Below are positions 5,371 to 7,891 of a DNA stretch of 7,891 bases, piece by piece (within the stretch, counting starts at the first letter, position 1; each line of letters opens with the position of its first letter). Source of the DNA: an archaeon (GTDB lineage Archaea; Methanobacteriota; Methanobacteria; Methanobacteriales; Methanobacteriaceae); contig JAKSUE010000057.1 of assembly GCA_024409165.1 (NCBI GenBank), forward strand, positions 1-7,891, in the 5' to 3' direction. Under the pieces are notes generated by a model. It was not told where the DNA came from and did not search any database. It saw nothing but the letters and a program-made list of their open reading frames with translations. Position numbers and translations under genes: made by a program.

Positions 5371-6807
5371 ATGAATGATATTATACTCAATAGGCAAGAT
5401 CAGCCTGAATTTGATCAACTTTATGCAATGATTGGAGGAATTAAAAACTTCCTTGAGGAAGATTCCAACATTGAAAATGAAAAATGGATTGGAAATTTAG
5501 AGGCTATTTTAGATTTCCAAGACACTGACGGTAGCTTTAAATTATTATCAAGCTACAGAATTCCATCAGATGCAAGAGTAGATTTCTGCTACATACCAAC
5601 TTACATCTGCACTGCAATTCTTATGAAAGCATATTTAACTGGAGATTCTACTTTATCTGAAAGAGTAGAAAAACCATTAATCCAAGGATTAGAAAATTCT
5701 TGCTTAAGAAATCTTAAAGGCCATGGATACGATGGTTTTAAAGGACAAATTGAAGCTTTAAACATCTTTATGAAAGGTGGGCTTCGTGAATTTATAGACC
5801 TTTATCCAGATTTAAATTCAAACTTCACAGATATGATATTGAATATTCAATCTCAATTCAAATCCCGTGAAGCACATGAAAACTTCACAGGCCAATGGGG
5901 AGAAGATTATAAGGAAGACATCCTTAAAATCAACAAATACTTCAATAATAGACAAGTATTTGTCTACGGCACCCTCATGAAAGGAGAATCAAACCACCAT
6001 TTCCTTGATAACAGTACCTACCTTAAAGTAGCTACTGTAAATGGCTATGAAATGTATAATGTAGGATATTTCCCTGCAATTATACCTGCTGAAGGTAAAG
6101 TAATTGGTGAACTCTACCAAGTCCCAATTAGTCAAATGCCTTCAATAGACATGCTTGAAGGAGAAGGAAGCCTTTACATTCGCAAATGCAAATCAATCCA
6201 AGGAGTAGATGGTGAAAAAACCTTAGCATATCTCTATGAATATGCTCAAGATGTCTCTAATCTTGAAAAAATAAACTCCTGGAAAGAATACGTCTGGTAC
6301 GTATCCTATGGAAGCAACATGCTCTATGAAAGATTCCTCTGCTACATAGAAGGAGGAGCTTTTGAAGACGGAGGTTCCTATAACGAACCTTGCAAAGACA
6401 CTTCTGCACCTGTAGAAGTAAAAACCATAGAAATCCCTCATGATATGTACTTTGGAAACTATTCTGGATCTTGGAATGGTTGCGGAGTATCCTTCCTTGA
6501 CACAACTAAAAAAGGCCATGCCTTAGGAGTTGCATATCTCATAACAAAAGAGCAATTCAAACATGTAGCTTCTGAAGAAAACTGCGGACGCTACCCAAAT
6601 GGATATGGCTCCTGGTACGAAGACATCAAATTCCTTGGACAAATGGATGGCTATGAATTAGTCACAATCACAAATGACAATTTACGCCCATACAACAAAC
6701 CTTGCAAAGAATACCTAAACACCTTAGCAAGAGGAATCAAAGAAAACTGGCCTGAAATGTCTGAAGAAGACATAAACAACTACTTAGATAGTTGTATCCA
6801 CGAATAA
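5371..6807 (+). CDS. Toroid-like domain plus two gamma-glutamylcyclotransferase-like domains
   Basis: A 478-residue soluble protein. The start at 5371 has SD GGAGGT (5358-5363) at ideal spacing; the earlier ATG at 5317 has none. Residues 1-190 are helical, with F-Q-D-T-D-G-S-F (49-56) and Y-I-P-T-Y-I-C-T-A-I-L-M-K-A-Y-L, recalling alpha/alpha-toroid (prenyltransferase-like) repeats. Residues 196-292 are a GGCT domain: V-F-V-Y-G-T-L-M-K-G and D260-M-L-E263-G, where Glu263 is the expected catalytic acid/base. Residues 308-478 are a second GGCT-like domain starting W-Y-V-S-Y-G-S-N-M, with E-E-N (402-404) as candidate active-site acids; similar bacterial proteins are often mislabelled. Known GGCT enzymes release 5-oxoproline from gamma-glutamyl compounds; the archaeal substrate is unknown. 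C-ending codons are much commoner than in the neighbouring genes, suggesting high expression. Confidence 0.85.
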   Translation: MNDIILNRQDQPEFDQLYAMIGGIKNFLEEDSNIENEKWIGNLEAILDFQDTDGSFKLLSSYRIPSDARVDFCYIPTYICTAILMKAYLTGDSTLSERVEKPLIQGLENSCLRNLKGHGYDGFKGQIEALNIFMKGGLREFIDLYPDLNSNFTDMILNIQSQFKSREAHENFTGQWGEDYKEDILKINKYFNNRQVFVYGTLMKGESNHHFLDNSTYLKVATVNGYEMYNVGYFPAIIPAEGKVIGELYQVPISQMPSIDMLEGEGSLYIRKCKSIQGVDGEKTLAYLYEYAQDVSNLEKINSWKEYVWYVSYGSNMLYERFLCYIEGGAFEDGGSYNEPCKDTSAPVEVKTIEIPHDMYFGNYSGSWNGCGVSFLDTTKKGHALGVAYLITKEQFKHVASEENCGRYPNGYGSWYEDIKFLGQMDGYELVTITNDNLRPYNKPCKEYLNTLARGIKENWPEMSEEDINNYLDSCIHE

Positions 6808-6840
6808 TTAGACTCTTCTAATTATTCTACTATTTTTTTT
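6802..6840 (+). terminator. Terminator of the GGCT gene
   Basis: A perfect 11-bp stem GAATAATTAGA / TCTAATTATTC (6802-6812 with 6817-6827, loop CTCT) overlaps the stop codon and is followed by an eight-T run. Confidence 0.8.
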
Positions 6841-6922
6841 AATGAAATTTTATAAACTTGTAATTTATATTCTATTTTTTATCTTTATTTTTTTTAAATA
6901 AATCTAATTTGCTCTTTTAATA

Positions 6923-6944
6923 GTTTACTGGTGAACTATTGTTT
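6923..6944 (+). promoter_or_regulatory. Palindromic operator-like element, copy 2 (secreted-protein gene)
   Basis: This is the counterpart of 2891-2912, 19 of 22 bases identical. Here the symmetric core extends to TAGTTTAC-TG-GTGAACTA (6921-6938) with one G-T mismatch. It ends just before the TATA box at 6947. The two copies have matching placement relative to unrelated genes, which argues for a shared regulator. Confidence 0.6.
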
Positions 6945-6946
6945 GG

Positions 6947-6954
6947 TATATAAA
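6947..6954 (+). promoter_or_regulatory. TATA box of the secreted-protein gene
   Basis: TATATAAA lies about 200 bases before the start codon. Initiation near 6973 leaves a leader of about 185 bases. Confidence 0.55.
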
Positions 6955-7146
6955 TTTGTATTTATCATCCTAACTTTTTTATTTTTTCTAGTTTTTTATT
7001 TTTTTAGGTGAGTAAATTATTATTTATCTATCTATTTTTTTATTAAGTGATTTTTTTAGTTAAATCCTCTAAATTCTTTTTATTTTTTTTATCTTTTTTA
7101 GTAAGTTTTTTATTCTTAAAGGAATAAATTATTATTTAATTAACTT
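6955..7146 (+). other. Long T-rich leader with an internal duplication
   Basis: No gene is visible. AGTTTTTTATT followed by an SD-like sequence and then TAAATTATTATTTA occurs twice (the last 14 bases are at 7013-7026 and 7125-7138, exact). Neither SD-like stretch (AGGTGAG near 7006, AAAGGA near 7119) is followed by a start codon. The rest is T-rich and featureless. Confidence 0.45.
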
Positions 7147-7158
7147 GTGAGGGTATTT

Positions 7159-7557
7159 ATGAAGTTTAAAAGAATGTTTTTGGTTTTAATAGTTGTATTT
7201 ATGTTATTATCTGTTCCTTGTTCTTATGCATCAATAAATGATTCTAATTTAAATGTAGGCAAACAAATATCTATTTACGATGCTAATGGTTCAGATTTTC
7301 CAGTTAATCCTTTAGTACCATTTGAACCTACTCAAAATGTAAGAGTTAATGTTGCTTTGGATTTTATAAAATTGTCTCAAATGAATTGGAAGGAAGTTTA
7401 TTGGAATGAAGATGATCAGGATAGAGCATCTTTATGTTATGGGATTCTTGTAAATATTGCTGGTGCTATTAAAGCTTATGAAGGATATAATCTTGACTTA
7501 TCTATAAGAATGTTAAAAATGGCTAATAATTTGGTAGATATGAGTTATAAGTTATAG
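7159..7557 (+). CDS. Small secreted protein of unknown function
   Basis: A 132-residue protein from the ATG at 7159. The GTG at 7147 is part of the ribosome binding site (GTGAGG, with GAGG six bases before the ATG) and is not used as start. The N-terminus is a clear signal peptide: K-F-K-R, a 14-residue hydrophobic core, then S-V-P-C-S-Y-A with likely cleavage after Ala24. The Cys at 21 is not in a lipobox, so a lipoprotein is unlikely. The mature protein (about 108 residues) is soluble, with an extended Asn/Pro-rich start, a mixed middle (M-N-W-K-E-V-Y-W-N-E-D-D-Q-D) and amphipathic helices after residue 90. There is no C-terminal anchor. I recognise no family. It is probably released or wall-associated, and shares a promoter element with the VWA gene. 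Confidence 0.8.
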   Translation: MKFKRMFLVLIVVFMLLSVPCSYASINDSNLNVGKQISIYDANGSDFPVNPLVPFEPTQNVRVNVALDFIKLSQMNWKEVYWNEDDQDRASLCYGILVNIAGAIKAYEGYNLDLSIRMLKMANNLVDMSYKL

Positions 7558-7561
7558 TTAG

Positions 7562-7602
7562 AATATTTAAAAAAATATTATATGCTTTTTTAATTTTTTA
7601 GA
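7562..7602 (+). terminator. Probable terminator of the secreted-protein gene
   Basis: An AT-only 7-bp stem AATATTT / AAATATT (7562-7568 with 7573-7579) is followed by two six-T runs. The stem is weak but the T tracts are typical. Confidence 0.5.
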
Positions 7603-7649
7603 AGGTTAAAGTTATTTTATCTTCTTATTTTTTTATTTTGAACATTTAA

Positions 7650-7679
7650 AGCTTATTTTACCTTATTATTTGGTAAGCT
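7650..7679 (+). other. Hairpin in the 3' spacer
   Basis: TTACC / GGTAA (7658-7662 with 7672-7676) can form, or alternatively AGCTTA / TAAGCT (7650-7655 with 7674-7679). The two overlap, so only one can exist at a time. Confidence 0.35.
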
Positions 7680-7713
7680 ATGAAAATAAATGTTTTTTAA
7701 AAAGTAATTATAT

Positions 7714-7769
7714 GACTTAAAGTTTTTTAACTTTAAAGCCCATTATTTAAAATTTATTAACTTTAAGTC
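7714..7769 (+). other. Two mutually exclusive hairpins
   Basis: GACTTAAAGTT (7714-7724) pairs perfectly over 11 bp with AACTTTAAGTC (7759-7769), or over 8 bp (7717-7724) with the nearer AACTTTAA at 7729-7736 through a four-T loop. No gene lies within 7558-7891; the rest of the stretch is AT-rich, with a short TTCGT / ACGAA stem at about 7786-7807. This may be a switch-like leader of a gene beyond the window, or spacer DNA. Confidence 0.4.
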
Positions 7770-7891
7770 TTTAGTTTAAATAAATTCGTTAATTGAAAAT
7801 ATTACGAAACCATTAAGATAAATAATAATTTTTCTTTTTAATTTTAATTATTTTTATTTTTCTATTTAGGCATACAAATCCTAATTTATCT

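Noticed and set aside
6257..6505. 82-codon minus-strand frame inside the GGCT gene
   Set aside because: Another antisense shadow of the same gene, with low-quality composition and no start signals.
6223..6519. 98-codon minus-strand frame inside the GGCT gene
   Set aside because: It lies wholly within a well-supported gene on the other strand, has no ribosome binding site, and its product has no coherent domain.

Overview
The window looks like a piece of a very AT-rich methanogenic archaeon of the Methanobacteriaceae, most likely Methanosphaera or a Methanobrevibacter-like relative. The evidence is the Lys/Thr/Asn-rich adhesin-like repeat protein at the left end, archaeal TATA boxes (TTTATATA, TTTAAATA, TATATAAA) with Shine-Dalgarno sequences of the GGAGGTGAT type, T-tract terminators and no bacterial -35/-10 promoters. 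The genus is inferred from composition and protein style, not proven.

Layout. Positions 1-1137 hold the C-terminal end of a large surface adhesin-like protein made of about 99-residue Ig-like repeats. A gene-poor stretch (1138-2078) follows. Inside it is a compact candidate transcript (about 1480-1830) with its own TATA box, a long-range closing helix, a 25-codon hydrophobic ORF with a strong Shine-Dalgarno and a 13-bp-stem terminator. On the minus strand (2079-2618) lies a zinc-ribbon protein with two membrane segments. A second tiny hydrophobic ORF (27 codons, 2788-2871) precedes a von Willebrand A protein with an intact MIDAS metal site (2975-3628). An acidic 114-residue protein of unknown function (3921-4265) has a long structured leader. 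It converges on a minus-strand gene (4302-5162) that joins an AIG2/gamma-glutamylcyclotransferase-like domain to a HEPN-like domain. Divergent from that is a three-part protein (5371-6807) with an alpha/alpha-toroid-like N-terminus and two gamma-glutamylcyclotransferase-like domains. The last gene (7159-7557) encodes a small secreted protein. The final 334 bases have no gene but contain several competing hairpins.

How the genes may relate. Most are single transcription units, each with its own TATA box and terminator; no classic operon is present. Two links stand out. First, a nearly identical palindromic element sits just upstream of the TATA boxes of the VWA gene (2891-2912) and of the secreted-protein gene (6923-6944), suggesting a shared regulator. 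Second, the divergent pair 4302-5162 / 5371-6807 both carry an AIG2-type fold. The HEPN-fused copy appears to have lost the catalytic glutamate that the other retains, so it may be a ligand-sensing or toxin-like partner.

The most novel-looking item is the 1480-1830 unit. A short membrane-peptide ORF enclosed by 5'-3' long-range pairing resembles the architecture of type I toxin mRNAs, but no antitoxin RNA can be demonstrated from sequence alone.

Several start codons were placed downstream of the longest possible ORF start because a good Shine-Dalgarno, or the promoter itself, lies inside the longer version.
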